Source: Endothia cerciana (Eukaryota; Ascomycota; Sordariomycetes; Diaporthales; Cryphonectriaceae). From it: a stretch of 64,000 nucleotides of DNA. The translations under genes and the position numbers were made by a program. Below are positions 43,827-55,996 of this stretch, piece by piece; positions within the stretch are counted from its first letter, which is position 1; every line of letters starts with the position of its first letter. The notes under the pieces were generated by a model. It was not told the DNA's origin. It did not search any database and worked only from the letters and a program-made list of their open reading frames with translations. The stretch covers positions 372,001 to 436,000 of the forward strand of contig JALRMH010000029.1 of the NCBI GenBank assembly GCA_026119935.1, read 5' to 3'.

Positions 43827-45491
43827 AACATAACTAAACGTATAGTATTCTGTATATAATATATGTGTTAAAATGGTTTTAAGAAGCTGAATAATTTATA
43901 TATTTAGCTAGCCGGCGAATAGCACAATGTAGCAGGAAGTCAAGGGTTACAGTGAAAGTTATAGCAGGAGGAACCCTTAGATTTAGGGATGCACGAGTGA
44001 AGGCATTCACTACAACCCACAACAATATTTAACTGTTGCCTGCTCCTGCCACTTTCTTCCATTCTTTTATCTTTCTTTCTAGAAAACGGACGACCAATGA
44101 ATCAACAACAAGAACCTCAACATACTACATATGGCCTTAGCCCTCAGTTGCCGCCACACACAGCCCCTTTGGCCTGATCTAAGGCCCTCAGGTTCAAGCT
44201 CAATGTTGGCCCCTTTATCAACTAGGCCCTCTTCGTTGTCGTCCGATTCAACCACCACAGCAACTCGTCGGCGCTTTTGAGGCCTTTCGGGGTTTTTCTC
44301 GAGATCGTCAATAGGTATAGCCCTGGCTCTTGCTTTCAACTATACTCATGAACCTGGCTGTAGGGTTCGGTATAGCTCTCTTCTTCGTCTTGCCCAAATC
44401 TTTATTCTGGGTTGTGATGGCAACCAAGGGGTCTGTGGTAGACCATCTGGGGCAACCACATTCTGGCTTGATTAGTCAGCTGACCCAGTGACTTACTGGC
44501 TTGAGGAATAGTGAAGGGCAGGGAGTCTCCTTCACTATGCGGAATTCACTCCTACAAGTGAAAGAAGGGAGTGAAGGAAATACAGCATATTCTGATTGGG
44601 CAAGATAAGTGAATGAATTCAAGGACAATAGGAAGGACCCATAGTTGTGAATGGAGGCGTGGGCACAGGCTACAGGCACAGCTATATAACCTTTCTTCCC
44701 ACCCAGCTTTAGAACTTAGATCTTAGCCTAATCAACAAACCACTGCTACACACACTTGAACATAGACTGAGACCACGTCCATCTACTACAATAATGCTGG
44801 AAATTCTCTCTATAGATTTGTTTAAAGAGAATCAATGAACCACTGCTTACTAAACTGTACTTTAACTAATGGCATATTCTGATTATTAACTACAGATTTA
44901 AAGCAAGTTATAGCTGCGTGTGCATTTATCGCAAGGGGTCTGCGCCTCAGCACCGGTTATCTGACAAATGGCGGCTTTAAGGTTGAGCACGGTTCCGAAG
45001 GTCTTCTTGTCCAGAGAGAACTCTGTAGCTGTGCGGCGCCGATATGGATTCGCTTCAAGAGCTCGAACTGATTGTAATCGCAGTAGAGGCTGTAAGGCTA
45101 TTGTTGGTAGGTGGTGCCCTAGGATATGCCTCTGCAACTTGTGAATATGTTGAACAAGGCTGGGCCCAAACAGATTGAGATATGAAAGTAGAGTTTACCA
45201 TATTGGTTCAGGGTAAGATTGACAAGGCATCAGTTGAAAGATGATGTGCATGAAGCAAGTTGTTTCCGTCTTCAGTAAGCAACATGAAGGCAGGGACAGG
45301 ATTTTCGTGGGGGCGGCTCTTGGGCGGCTTTTGCATTTTGTGGTCCCCTATCCTGCCGCCGATCTGGGCTTCAGCTGCAGGCTGATCTGGTGATTTTGTA
45401 GCCGGAGATCGAGTCAAGGCCGTAGTAGTGATAGTGAAATTGGTCCCTTTTTGGTTGCCCCCGTGTCCTCTTTGTCGCCTCCGATTCACCC
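43827..45491. other. AT-rich relic zone
   Basis: AT-rich sequence with stops in all frames. It may include decayed parts of the hAT element. A minus-strand acidic/basic frame at 44079-44339 (KNPERPQKRRRVAVVVESDD) begins without ATG and has no recognised family. Confidence 0.4.
44898..45137 (-). pseudogene. Possible fragment of a fungal Cys-x2-Cys protein
   Basis: A 79-codon frame without ATG contains LNLKAAICQITGAEAQTPCDKC. The spacing Ala-x-Gln-x-Thr/Ser-Gly...Cys-x2-Cys recalls the fungal DUF3716-type motif, but the usual following Gly-rich and Cys-Val part is absent. The flanks are AT-rich. This is a guess from pattern and could be chance. Confidence 0.25.
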
Positions 45492-46406
45492 CTAGCCACG
45501 TTTGACCTGCTCTAAGCCCCGTTCCGCGTTGACCAACTTGTCGACAAGCCACGTGGGAAACGCCCAGGTTGCGATTCGCACAGTTGGGGCAAACGCCCCA
45601 TGCCAGATCAGGCCCCTGGCCCCGCCGAGAATGTCCTTGACCAGCTTGTCGGCAAGCACTTCAACTTTCATGGCCTTGCCCTGGTGGTCCATCCGCTCCT
45701 TGTAGGCCGCGTCCTGAACGTTGTAATAGTACGAAGTCTCGGGTAGCCTCATCTGACCACCGGGCTTGCCGAACATGGGCGTGTCGGCGGACCCGCACAT
45801 GGCCGTCACAACGCGCACGCCCAGCGGCTCCAGCTCGAGCCGCAAGGTTTCCGATATGCGCGCTTCGGCCGCCTTGGAACTGGCGAAGGCGCCTGGCCGC
45901 CGGATTAGCCCTTCACCGACTGCCCCGGGGGGGGGGGGGGTTGAAGCTTTGGCCGACTTACCCTCCCACACCATGGACAGGGCCGCGTCAATGGAGCTGT
46001 GGTTGGAGACGACCCCCTTGGCCTCGATAAGCAGGGGGGCAAACGCCTGGACCATGGCGAGAGGGCCCCAGACGTTGACGTCGTACAGCCTCTTCGCCTC
46101 GGCGACGTCGACATCCAGCAGCGGGCAGACGAACTCGACCCCGGCGTTGTTGACCAGGACGTCAAGCCGCCCGCCCGTGCGCTTCGCGACTGTGTCCCTG
46201 CACTGCGAGATGGTCTGCGGAACGGTGACGTCTAGCTCGAGTACCTCCACGTTGCTTAGCTCCGAGAGGTCCGCGGCCTTGGAGGGATCGCGCGCCGTGG
46301 CGAAGACGTGGAAATCCCGCGCGTGAAAGATCTCGGCCATGGCCCAGCCAATGCCGCCGGTGCTGCAGCCCGTGATCAGAACCGTTTTCTTCTGTGCAGT
46401 TGCCAT
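45492..46406 (-). CDS. Short-chain dehydrogenase/reductase, AYR1-like
   Basis: Exon 1 is 46406-45962 and exon 2 is 45892-45492. The 69-nt intron (GTAAGT donor, GGCCAG acceptor) contains a C run and has no stop in frame, so an unspliced reading stays open; splicing restores the conserved VWEG-x-x-SSKAAEAR join. The product is 281 residues. The Rossmann motif TGCSTGGIG is at 12-20 and NNAG at 86-89. The family (1-acyl-dihydroxyacetone-phosphate reductase-like and related fungal SDRs) uses NADPH on carbonyl substrates. The catalytic Ser is about 138 and Lys155 is present, but the position of the catalytic Tyr (YxxxK) reads Phe151. C-terminal features GSADTPMFGKPGG and SYYYNV fit the family. Either a genuine divergent enzyme, a dead one, or a base error. 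Confidence 0.88.
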   Translation of the reverse strand: MATAQKKTVLITGCSTGGIGWAMAEIFHARDFHVFATARDPSKAADLSELSNVEVLELDVTVPQTISQCRDTVAKRTGGRLDVLVNNAGVEFVCPLLDVDVAEAKRLYDVNVWGPLAMVQAFAPLLIEAKGVVSNHSSIDAALSMVWEGKSAKASTPPPPGAVGEGLIRRPGAFASSKAAEARISETLRLELEPLGVRVVTAMCGSADTPMFGKPGGQMRLPETSYYYNVQDAAYKERMDHQGKAMKVEVLADKLVKDILGGARGLIWHGAFAPTVRIATWAFPTWLVDKLVNAERGLEQVKRG

Positions 46407-47302
46407 GGTGTCGCTGTGGGTGGAAGACGGCGATGAACAATCAGATCGATGCGGACTTACTTGACAACGACACCAAGCGGAAGTTCCGGCCTCGCCTCAC
46501 ACAGCAGCTGGGGGTACATATGTAGAAGTAAACTACATGTCGGATATGTAGAAGCAGACGAAATGTCGGCAGGTTCGAATGTCCGAGCCTACCTATAAGC
46601 ATCAGAGAGCTGGAAAGTAATCTGTAAGCATGATGACCTCCTTCGGTTAACCTATTCTGCCGAGCCAGCTGCTGAGTCCAGCCGTCACAGAAGAAAAGAG
46701 TAACGGGTTGAGATATCGTTAGAAAAGTTGTCGCTATGCAAGTCGCCTTTCTTCCCCTTAAGGGTCCGGAATCACCACCTGATTGGAGCAGGTTACCTGC
46801 ACCTACCCAGAAGTCAGCGATATATGTCAGATATTTAGCATAAGTACTACTCCCTCCGATAATTAGATCTATATTATAAGCAGACTAGAAAACCAAACAA
46901 CATCAAGTCTGTTCTCTTCGGATCAGCAAGCACATCTCATCACATCAGGACACCGATCGAAATGGGTCTAACCAATTGAAGAATGCCTCTGCCTGTCGAC
47001 AGTAATTTCAATAGTGGTCTTTAGCGATAAAAGTAATCAGCAACGGCTTTCTAATAGCCCGGCTGTCTATGCAGCAGTTGGGGGCTCCTGCAGGTGGCGC
47101 AGCAACTTACGTAGAGACGGCGCGCGTACTCATTGATACCTTCAAACCCCTGCAAAGCTTACTTTGGGGACCAAGGGCGGACCCTGCTCGATCTCACGAA
47201 GCAACGGGTAGAACTGCAGAGACTCCGTGTCAAAGCTAACCAGGCCCTCCAAAGGCGGAGACGTCGGCCCAGGGCCTCTGCGACAGGAGACTTGACGGGA
47301 GA
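46407..47302. other. Intergenic region between divergent loci
   Basis: SDR promoter side and the unresolved 5' end of the 2EXR-type gene. No additional gene is supported. A Leu/Arg/Gln-rich frame at 47133-47300 lacks ATG and may be upstream sequence of the 2EXR gene. Confidence 0.4.
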
Positions 47303-48746
47303 GTGGGCTTCAGCAGTCCGCCCCTCGAGGTCCGTGAGAGGACCTGGCGCCTCTGCACGCTCCCCGACCCGGGCGTGCACGTCTTCAACCTGCAGAGTTT
47401 CGAAGATACAGATGAGGCGTTCACCAAAGCCTTCGGAGGCGCCCACATCCTCCCCTCCGCTAGATATCCTAGACTAGAGGCGGACATAAGCAAAGCGCAG
47501 CCGGATGGTATGGGGAGGGACCGGCTGCGGGTGGCCCGGGAATTGTATCTCATCACGTTGCGCATCTGCCGGGAGTCACGCACGACAGTTTGTTATGGGA
47601 GGGCGGGAAATCGAATGGAAGGAGACCAAGGCGCGACTGGGGATCTCGAGCTCGGATCTGCGTCCGCCGGAGCGGTGGTTCGAGACGCGCCCTTTCGCCT
47701 TAGTGGCACGAAACGGACGGACCATCGGAACAGCCTCGACCTACATCCGCCTTCTCGATGGCAGGATACGGGGCGGCCCGGGGCCCCTTCCACGGCACAT
47801 GGCCCACGCTCATCAAGCATCTTGATCTGCAGGCTGGATACCTGACACGTCTCTGGGAGGCCAGCGACCGCAGATTCCGGAGCGGCAATTTCGACCCCGC
47901 GCGGCTGCCCGAGGCGTGGGGCAGCCTCGCTGCGCCGCCATCTGCGCAACCTGGAGCGTATTTCCATTGTCTTCGACACCGTGGATTTTCACTACGGGGT
48001 CTATAAAGGTGAGAGGTTTGTCATGGAACCGTATGATGAGGTCCGCGTCGAGGGGTGTCCCTTCAAGGCCGACATCGTAACCCCAGACCTCCAGGACCCG
48101 TTGTTAGGGCGGGCAAGAGACAGGCTCGTTGAGAGGGCCATGGCCGGGGAGCGACCGGCGTGTTGATGAGATCATGAGGAGGGCGCGCACCGATGTTGCG
48201 GATGCGGCGTTGAACCTGGACCTGGACATGGCCGTGCCTGGCCCGCCGGGCGAGGGCCAGGGGGCTTTCAACCTCTGCCCTATCGTGGTCGACGCTCAGC
48301 GCGTGCCGAGATGGGCACGCGGTCGACCCTGGAATCTGCCCGGTGGGAAGATGTTTGTCAACCGGGAATATGGCTGCGGGTACAGCGGCGGTTTCCCAGG
48401 CCTGGATCAGGCTCAATTCCTCTCTCTCCCCGTAAGGGCATATTCCCCTGAGACCCTCGCAATGCCCACATCCTACGTCCTGGCCGGGCTGTCCTCCACC
48501 CTTGGGCTTACCGAGAACAGCAACATGGACGATATTAACCTGTTGCCAAGGCCTGCCTGTCATCTAGCGGTCGAGAAGGTCGATATCGTCTGCGCCCATC
48601 TCAGCCACTTCTTCGAATCCTCGGTGGCGAAGAGGACGATGACGGTTATGGCTGCCTTCTTGGACTGTCCCGTAGAGCTGTGGACCATGATTCAGAGACT
48701 CTCTTCACCAGCCTTGGAGGGAATGATGCCATGGGGCCATTGTTAG
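47303..48746 (+). pseudogene. 2EXR-domain-type protein gene, serially frameshifted
   Basis: Five coding-like segments follow one another: 47303 to about 47580 (PPLEVRERTWRLC, then LYLITLRICRESR, the start and end marks of the fungal 2EXR domain), about 47585-47770 (WFETRPFALVARNG), 47770-47930 (LIKHLDLQAGYLTRLWEASD), 47935-48160 (LRNLERISIVFDTVDFHYGV) and 48160-48746. Each step moves the frame by one base in the same direction, and none matches a splice pair. The role of 2EXR proteins is unknown; they form large families in Sordariomycetes. No ATG in frame precedes the first segment. Either a real pseudogene or a region with several base-calling errors. Confidence 0.6.
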
Positions 48747-49378
48747 TTGAACTGAGCCAAAAGGTAGACGAGACGAGACGAGACGAGACGAGAGAGATGA
48801 GATGTCGTGCAGTCCGGTTGGCAGGGGTGAGGGGAGCTTGGGCCACCCCCCACGGCTGCTGCCGAGATCTCGGGTTGATACTCTTGTGTATGAAGATCGC
48901 CCACCCAAGCTCTTTTGTTCCTGACTGCCATAGAGAATCTCCCCATGGCCGGTAGATGGCGTGCCTGATCGAGACATCGGCTCCAAGATCTGGTCCAGGT
49001 CACAATATTCCATGCCCCTTAAGCTGCTGCTGGAATCACACTCTCCCCCCCCCCCCCAATTCCAACCCCCCATGCACATCGTGCCTGATCCCCCACAGGT
49101 CTTAGCGGGGTATCGGCAGGGGGGAAAGGGGCCTTCCTGGCATCCCTGAAGACCAGTGAAACCTTCCCCCCCCCCCCCCAAAAAATGGAGAAGTCGCGTC
49201 GACCGCGTCGCATCTCAGGCTAACTTCATACTCAACCCCGACCAACCTCCCTCCTTTTCGCCATAACCTACACCTTCCTTCAACGCCGTCCGCTATACGA
49301 CGATCCCCTGCCATTCCGACCGAACAAGCACGCCTGGGGCGATGGACTAGCAATCAGGCATCGGTACCGCCATCCGCC
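48747..49378. other. Promoter region of the REB1-like gene
   Basis: Contains a GACGA repeat, two C runs (49045-49057 and 49166-49179) and a CT/CA-rich leader just before the REB1-like start codon. No separate gene is supported. Confidence 0.5.
48766..48792. repeat. (GACGA)n pentanucleotide repeat
   Basis: About five tandem GACGA units directly after the 2EXR relic. Confidence 0.9.
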
Positions 49379-52300
49379 ATGGGCTCCCAGCCCAGCCAGC
49401 TTGAAAGAGACACGCAAGCCGACACCCTCCGCCGCGGCGGCAGGGTCTTTGAGCCCCCCATTTCTCCCGTCCCCTCCGACGACGGCAGCGAGCAGGGCCG
49501 GGTCTTCGGTCCTGCCCTGTCACCGCTTACATCTGAGGACGAGGCGAACCGACCAAAGCCTGCCTCCCCGGCGAGGGCTCCCGGCAGGGTGAACAAGAAG
49601 AGGCGGAGGAAGAGCATGGACAGCGATCCCTCGTCACGGGAGGACGATGCAGGCAACGGCGAGGCGGGGGACGCGAGCAACAAGGGCAGGAGGAGGAAGA
49701 AGGCCTGGAGGAAACAGGCTGAGGCCGAGCAGGAGGATATGCCCGTTGTCGGGGACACGCAGCGCGACGTGCGGGACGACGAGCCTCATTCACCCGAGCG
49801 GAAGTCGAGGTTGCGGAAGAAGAAGACCGCCACACGCGACGACGATGGACCCGGGCTGCAGAACGGCATACACGAGGACGGTCTGGTCAATGGCGACCCC
49901 GGCCGTGGAGAAGACGACGTTCTCCTAGAGGACAGTCCGCTTGGCCATGCCTCGCTACGTAATGGGGCACTGCAACCTGCACCTGAAACCGTGCAAAGTC
50001 CCCATGTGGGCAAGAAGAAGAAGCAGAAGCAGGACAGAAAGCCTGGCGCCGTCCGAAGCCCTGATGCTCGGCAGAACCTCCTACCCTATACCGCTGGAAC
50101 CTCGCCACCATCTGCCCAACAACCCTACCGAGAGGTCGATGACATCTTCAAGTACGAGCCGGTATCGGAAGATGATGCCGAGGCCGTGGTCATACCTTCA
50201 AGCCAGCCTCATGGGGCCCAAAGACGCGGATCAAGCGCGACCAACCTTCGACGAACCAGGATGGAAGATCCCGAGGATTGTGATGACGGGCATCCGCGAT
50301 CTAAAAGCCCTGCGGGCACAGCGGCCGCCAGCTTTACAGATGCCGTCGGGGGCTCGGCGGTCGAGGCCATGCGCGACAGCGACCCGACTTCGGGTATTAC
50401 ATGGCTCCACAAGCGGGGAAACCAGACCTCAACAAGCACGCCTATCGCAGATACAAGGAGCGACCGCGAGAGGGAGGCGGATGAGGATTTGCCTGATCTC
50501 CAGCAGAGTCAGATCAAGCCGGAAGGGGGCCACGATATCAGTACCGACTCTGGTTCTAACACTGACACGAGTTTTGGTTCTGACTCCGGTTCTCCAAGTG
50601 CGGCAAGGTTTGAGAGGCTCTCGAGATCGAGATCACGGTCCGTTGCGTCAACCTCGCGGTCGGCCGTGCTGGCCGATCAGAGTGTGAGTCACCCATGGGA
50701 GCGATTTTGAACCAGATGCGCTGACAATGTGATGCAGCTCGGGCTCACTGTCAGTACCGGACCATTCTCCAGGCCATCCCCACGAGGGTCAGATCTTTCG
50801 GGTGCTGCTGGTAGAACCCCGATGACCACCAGGCCTTCCTCAATTGGCTCCAATACCAGTATTCCTGCTCGGATCAACGTCGAGGCTATAACCTCCCCCC
50901 CAGGCTCATCTCACTCGAGGTCCAGATCTCGTTCAAGATCTAGCAGGTCTCGCAGATCGAGCAGGTCTAGCAGGAGTGAGGCTGAGGAGGACGGCGAGTC
51001 CGCGCAACTCGGGCAGTCGTTGCCCAATGGCGATCCTAGTCCATCTAAGAAACGAGCTAAAAGGGCCAACCTCAACAACAAGAAGGCCACCCAACAGGCT
51101 GAGACTGCTGATGAGGTTGACGACCACGCAGACGGTGCTCATGCAGCAGGTGAGAATGAGGCCGGCCACCCGAGGAAATCAAGAAACCGGAGGAGCCGGC
51201 GTTCAAGCAACGGTGGGCTGTCCAACAGGGATGTTCATCTCATGGCGAGGCCATTACCAGGTTCTGCGGAGGCCTCTCAGTCAGCTGCGGCTGTAGGCTC
51301 GGAACAAAATGGTGTCTTAGAGGACGAGCTTCCTATCGACGACATGCCACCTCCTGAGGACGAGATCGAGCCCGCCGCGTCTGCCAGCGAGCCGATGAGG
51401 ACCCCGAAACGCAGGGCCAGGCCATCTGTGGCAAAGGATAACGAAAGACCAGACCCGGCAGATGTTTCAGGAAATGTTACATCAGCACCAGAAGCCGTGG
51501 CTGAGAGTTTAGGCGCAGCGACTGCATCCAAAAAGAAAACCACCAAGCGTCCACTCCGACAACAGCTGCTCTCGTTCCCGCAAACTGGAACAGCGACCGT
51601 GGACGGGGGCGAAGACGCGCCTGTCAGTCAACCTGCGCCCGAGGGCCCGACAGCCCCACGGGACGATAGTGTCGAGCTTGGGGAATCAGCAAGCCAGCCG
51701 CGGCCGCGGCCAAAGGGAAAGAAGAAAAGAAAGCTTCAAAGTAAAACTTCTCTGGCACTGTCCCTGTCGCAGATTGAAGGCGACGAAGATGCAACGGAAG
51801 GCCAATCTAGGCTGTCTACCTTTTCTCAGAAGCCGAAAGCTAGAGACGTGATGAGAGGCGGTAGCAACGAACCCGAGCAGAGCGAGGTCGGTGTCTCGCA
51901 AGAACCAAGTCCTGTGCCGAAAACTCGCAAGTTGAAAAAGAGACATCGTACTGCGGATTCGTCCGAGGACGAACTGGAGAGCCTTCTGGCTGCTGGTCCA
52001 TCCAAGTCTCGGAAGAAATCCGGCAACCTCGGTCTCAGTGGTGACGAAGATGACAGAAGAGTGAGGCGAAAGCGAAATTCATCCATAAACGACAAGGCCA
52101 CGGGCACTTGGCAAAGGGACGAGCTTAATGCCCTTGGGAGGGTCGTGGATGAGTTCCGTGATGCCAATGGCATGACGCAACACGAGATCAACCAGCTGAT
52201 ACATGAAGTGCCGAAGAAGACTGATCCGATCAATCAAGACTTCTGGAACAAGGCAGACCTCGCCTTACCGCGACGGACCAGAAAGCAGATTGTCGAGCGG

Positions 52301-53449
52301 GCACGGAGGCTGTATCACAACTTCGTCGCTCGCGGTACGTGGACGGAGGAACAGAAGGAGGAGGTCCACGAGCTGTTTGAAAAATTCCCTAAGAAATGGA
52401 GAGAAATCGCCGGCATGATCAACCGTGATCAGAAAGACGTTCGCGACTACTGGCGAAATCACTACCTTGTCCACGAGACCCAGGTCAAATCCCGCTGGAG
52501 TGAAGACGAAGAGGCGCGCCTCAAAGAAGTCGTCGAGGAGGCCCTCACCAAAATCCGGATCTCGCGCGAGAACAACGACGAGTTCCGGCCTCGTCCTCGT
52601 GCCAACGGCATGACCGATGAGGCACTCCTCGATTGGCAGCAGATCAGCGCAGCCATGGATCTGACCCGATCTCGTCAACAATGCAAATGGAAATGGACTG
52701 ACATGCGCGAGAGGGGCCAAGTCGGGGACGAAAGCATAGTCCTGCCCAAGCAGCCCCGCAGCAGCGCTGGCGGCAGCGGTAATATCATCAACGGCGTCAG
52801 CGAGGAGCTCGCTAATGCCCGCGAGGACTACCGCGGCATGAGCGACGAAGACAAGTTCCGCCTAGTTGAAGCGATATACGACAGCCGCGCGCGTGATGAT
52901 GCACATATTCGCTGGGCCAGGCTTGTCGATGACCGCTTTCGAACGAAATGGCACCGGCCCACCCTCAAGCTCGTCTGGTACCGCCTTCGAAATACGTGCC
53001 CCAACTACGACAATGAAGACCTCGAGACAAACGCACGGCATCTTCTCAATTACTTCGCCTCGCATCAGGCTTTCCGGGTCCTCGGCGATAACCAGGTCGA
53101 TGGGCGGGTGGAGGAGGACCTTGTCCGTGGCTCACGTGGCTTTCGCATATGGAAGAAGACATCTGATAATCCGCGTGCAATACGCGAGAGGCAGAGGCGG
53201 TCTAGCAGTGCCAGTAGCCGCGCAAGCAGCCAGCTCACCCACAAAGTCTCGAGCCAGGTCCTCAGGATCGATGACAGCGATGATGAAGGCGACCCCGACG
53301 TGCCAAGGATTCCCAAACATCTCAAGGGTGATGAAGCCAAGAAGGCTCTCGCGAAGGCCAGAGCCAAGGCACTCGTCAAGGGCAACAGCAACACTCCGGC
53401 CAAGGGGCCGAGGTCGGCGAGTGTTGCCATTGATTCAGAATCCGGGTGA
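49379..53449 (+). CDS. REB1/TTF1-like Myb DNA-binding protein
   Basis: Exon 1 is 49379-50683, exon 2 is 50738-53449; the 54-nt intron has GTGAGT, a CTGAC branch-like site at about 50721 and a GATGCAG acceptor, giving 1338 residues. The first 900 residues are acidic/basic, Ser-rich and disordered, with RS runs (about 480-520). The C-terminal part has Myb/SANT repeats: GTWTEEQKEEVHELFEKFPKKW...RDYWRNHYLVH at about 967-1015, SRWSEDEEARLKEVVEEAL...QCKWKW at about 1020-1090, and a third WxxL-type unit at about 1140-1190 (KWHRPTLKLVWYRLR). This arrangement is that of Reb1 / RNA polymerase I termination factors, which bind rDNA terminators and some promoters in the nucleus. The long N-terminus is larger than in yeast Reb1 but common in filamentous fungi. 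It is essential in yeasts; here the frame is fully intact. Confidence 0.88.
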
Positions 53450-54426
53450 ATCGGAGCCTGGCCATGACCGAGCTAGGCGCCTGTTTTGGTCGTACAGCCT
53501 TGTTGACCCAAGTCAGGGAGAGGAGATCCTCAAAGGCAGGACCTCTATGACCTTCAAAGGGCATCTGGGAAGTACGAAGCATCATGGTGTGAGCTTTGGT
53601 AGGCGCCATTCCTGGCCGTGTTGCTTTCTCGTCAGGTTCAGTCTCGGACTGTGGTTGAGGTCAAGGCACGTCTGAGTTTTGAGAGGCATCATAGCATGAA
53701 AGAATACCATTATTGAATTGTTTGGACCCATGAAGATGTGCGACTTGTTCTCCTGGAATCTGAGTAGAGTTGTCATTGTTTGCGACGAGGCTAGAGAGCA
53801 ATATGCTGGTTGATCCGAGCGAGCAACGCATGCATCCCACCTGCGCTCGCGTTTCTTTACCCACTCCCCTCCACCAGCTGCCGCTCGACTTATATGGCAT
53901 TCTGGACCGCAATCATCTCTGCCAGTGTTGGCCTTCGATCGAGACATTCCTGCTCGCCTATGCAACCTTCACCCATTCTTCTGATGCTCGAATGTTGCTC
54001 ATAGCTTCCCCTAGGAGCGGCTGCATCCCCCCGGGCAAGTTGCTGCTGCACCCATCCCGAAGCAGTGTCACATATATCAGCCGTTTGCCCCCTAGCCACC
54101 CAGATCAATAATTCGCGCCATCCACCGCATTTATTAAACAAGCCCCGTTCAGCCCTCCTTCCCAGCTGCCAGTGCGCATCCACGCTCCCCGATCTATACC
54201 GGAACAAAACTCTTCATCGCGTGTCCAAAAATGCAAAAACTCCCAGCCCACCCCGCTCCTGCGGCCGTTTCGTATTCATGCCGATGTAATCATCCCAAGA
54301 AGGGAAAAAAGCAGACGCATAAAGTAGTAATCACCCTGTCGTTCTCAAAAGGGGGGGGGGGGAGGGGAGGTTGGTGGGGTGTGTCTTGCTCTTCTGTGCA
54401 TGTGTATGCGCATCGTGGCCGGTCTT
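53450..54426. other. 3' flank of the REB1-like gene
   Basis: No supported gene. Contains a 12-G run at 54351-54362 and chance frames only. Confidence 0.45.
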
Positions 54427-54681
54427 TCATATGATGCGCCGTCTGTACAGGCCGTCCACGACACTCCACGCGCGGATGTTGCACAGCAGGATGATCAGGA
54501 TCACGATGATGGCGATGCCGCCGGCGGCGATCCCGACGAGAGCGGGGATGGGCATCTTGTTGCCGGAGGCGGGAGAAGGCTGGCCGTGGGCTACGAGGGC
54601 CGGCGGGAGGCGGGTGGCACCTGGAAACCGTGGCTGGCATACGTGGTCAGTTGTCTGGCCGAGGGGGACGAGGAAGACCAT
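54427..54681 (-). CDS. Possible small single-pass membrane protein
   Basis: An 84-residue frame from an ATG at 54681 ends in one strong transmembrane helix (PALVGIAAGGIAIIVILIIL) followed by a short basic tail (LYRRRII). The first 40 residues have no recognised motif. It could be the last exon of a longer gene whose upstream part (minus strand, up to about 55080) I could not join with convincing splice sites. Chance occurrence cannot be excluded. Confidence 0.3.
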   Translation of the reverse strand: MVFLVPLGQTTDHVCQPRFPGATRLPPALVAHGQPSPASGNKMPIPALVGIAAGGIAIIVILIILLCNIRAWSVVDGLYRRRII

Positions 54682-55961
54682 AGGCTCACAGAGAGGATTT
54701 GTCTGGTGGGTAGCTGATGCCCCCAAATGTCTTTACTTCCTCCTCGACGTCTGATGTTCTGGCTGGTCTTTGAAGCCGTGAGGCAAGCTCCCAACTCCTG
54801 TCCACGACATCGCTTCACCTCGGGACCCGGGCAGGAGCGAGGAGCACCATATCACGCTCGAGGACTACGGCGGGGCAGGGGCCGGGGGCGAGCCGCGTGA
54901 GGCTCAGCGGAGGGGATGGAAGGAAGGACTTGGACGTTACAGCACTGCTCATGTCCAGGAAGAATCGTATGAGCCGCATGTCGCCTCGTCCACGCGGCAA
55001 AGTCGGCGTGAAGGGTGGTCTTGATATTGCGATATGATATTGGATTGTCTCTCATGTTGAGGTCATCTTGGTCGTCCTCCAACTTTCAGAAAGCCTCCTC
55101 TTGTTGGCTGTCCCAGGGCAGAAAAGGAAGCAAGACCCAAGAGCTGGGTCGGCACCAGCTACCCGGAGGGGGGGGGGGGCTATGATGCCCGCCAGTCACA
55201 TTATCGTGAATAATTATCATTCACACACCAGTACGATCCTCCAGATGTCCCATACCGCCCCCCCCCCCCCAACCCGCCAACCTCAACGTGTGTGCGGCAC
55301 TCGGCAATGAAAGACCCTCTGAAACAGGAGGATTCTGCCTGATGATCTTGGCTTGGAAGGATCTGGGATGGCAGTACAAATGTAATGCCGATATGGGGGC
55401 CAGTGGCACCTAATTTCATCTCAGGTGGACTTACGTGAGAACTTAAACCTCCCCCATGTCTTATTCGCCCCCTTACAAAGGCAGATGCTAAGAAAGGTGA
55501 ACTCTCTATAGCGCTCTGTTCCTCGATCCTCGCTGGTCTCTTAGGTCGACTTATGCGGGACCCCATCCTGCTTCGCCTCCGAGGCAGGTAGCAGCATCGT
55601 GTGCCCGCCCCGTAAGCCGGGCCTACCGGATTCAGTCTCTCCAGAACGATTGGCACCCGGCAGTTGTCGACCCAAACGGGGAGGCGGGCGGGCGGGCAGG
55701 CAGGCAGGCATGAGACTCTTCGAAACATGCCGTGCGTGCAATTTACGCCGCTGATCTGAAGTGGGATGCGCCCGAGGCGATCTGGGCTGATGATGCCTCT
55801 GCCTTGGGGGGACACAAGACGACGTCGAAGTGTGCATATGCAAATCAGGGAGACGATGCCTCGGTTATCAGAGCCGAGTGTGGCATTCTCCCCCACCCCC
55901 CAACGATCCCGGGTATCAACTGGCGTCGTGGGAAGGTGTTCGCGTGCGGGTGTTTGTGCGG

Positions 55962-55962
55962 T

Positions 55963-55996
<34 letters not shown>

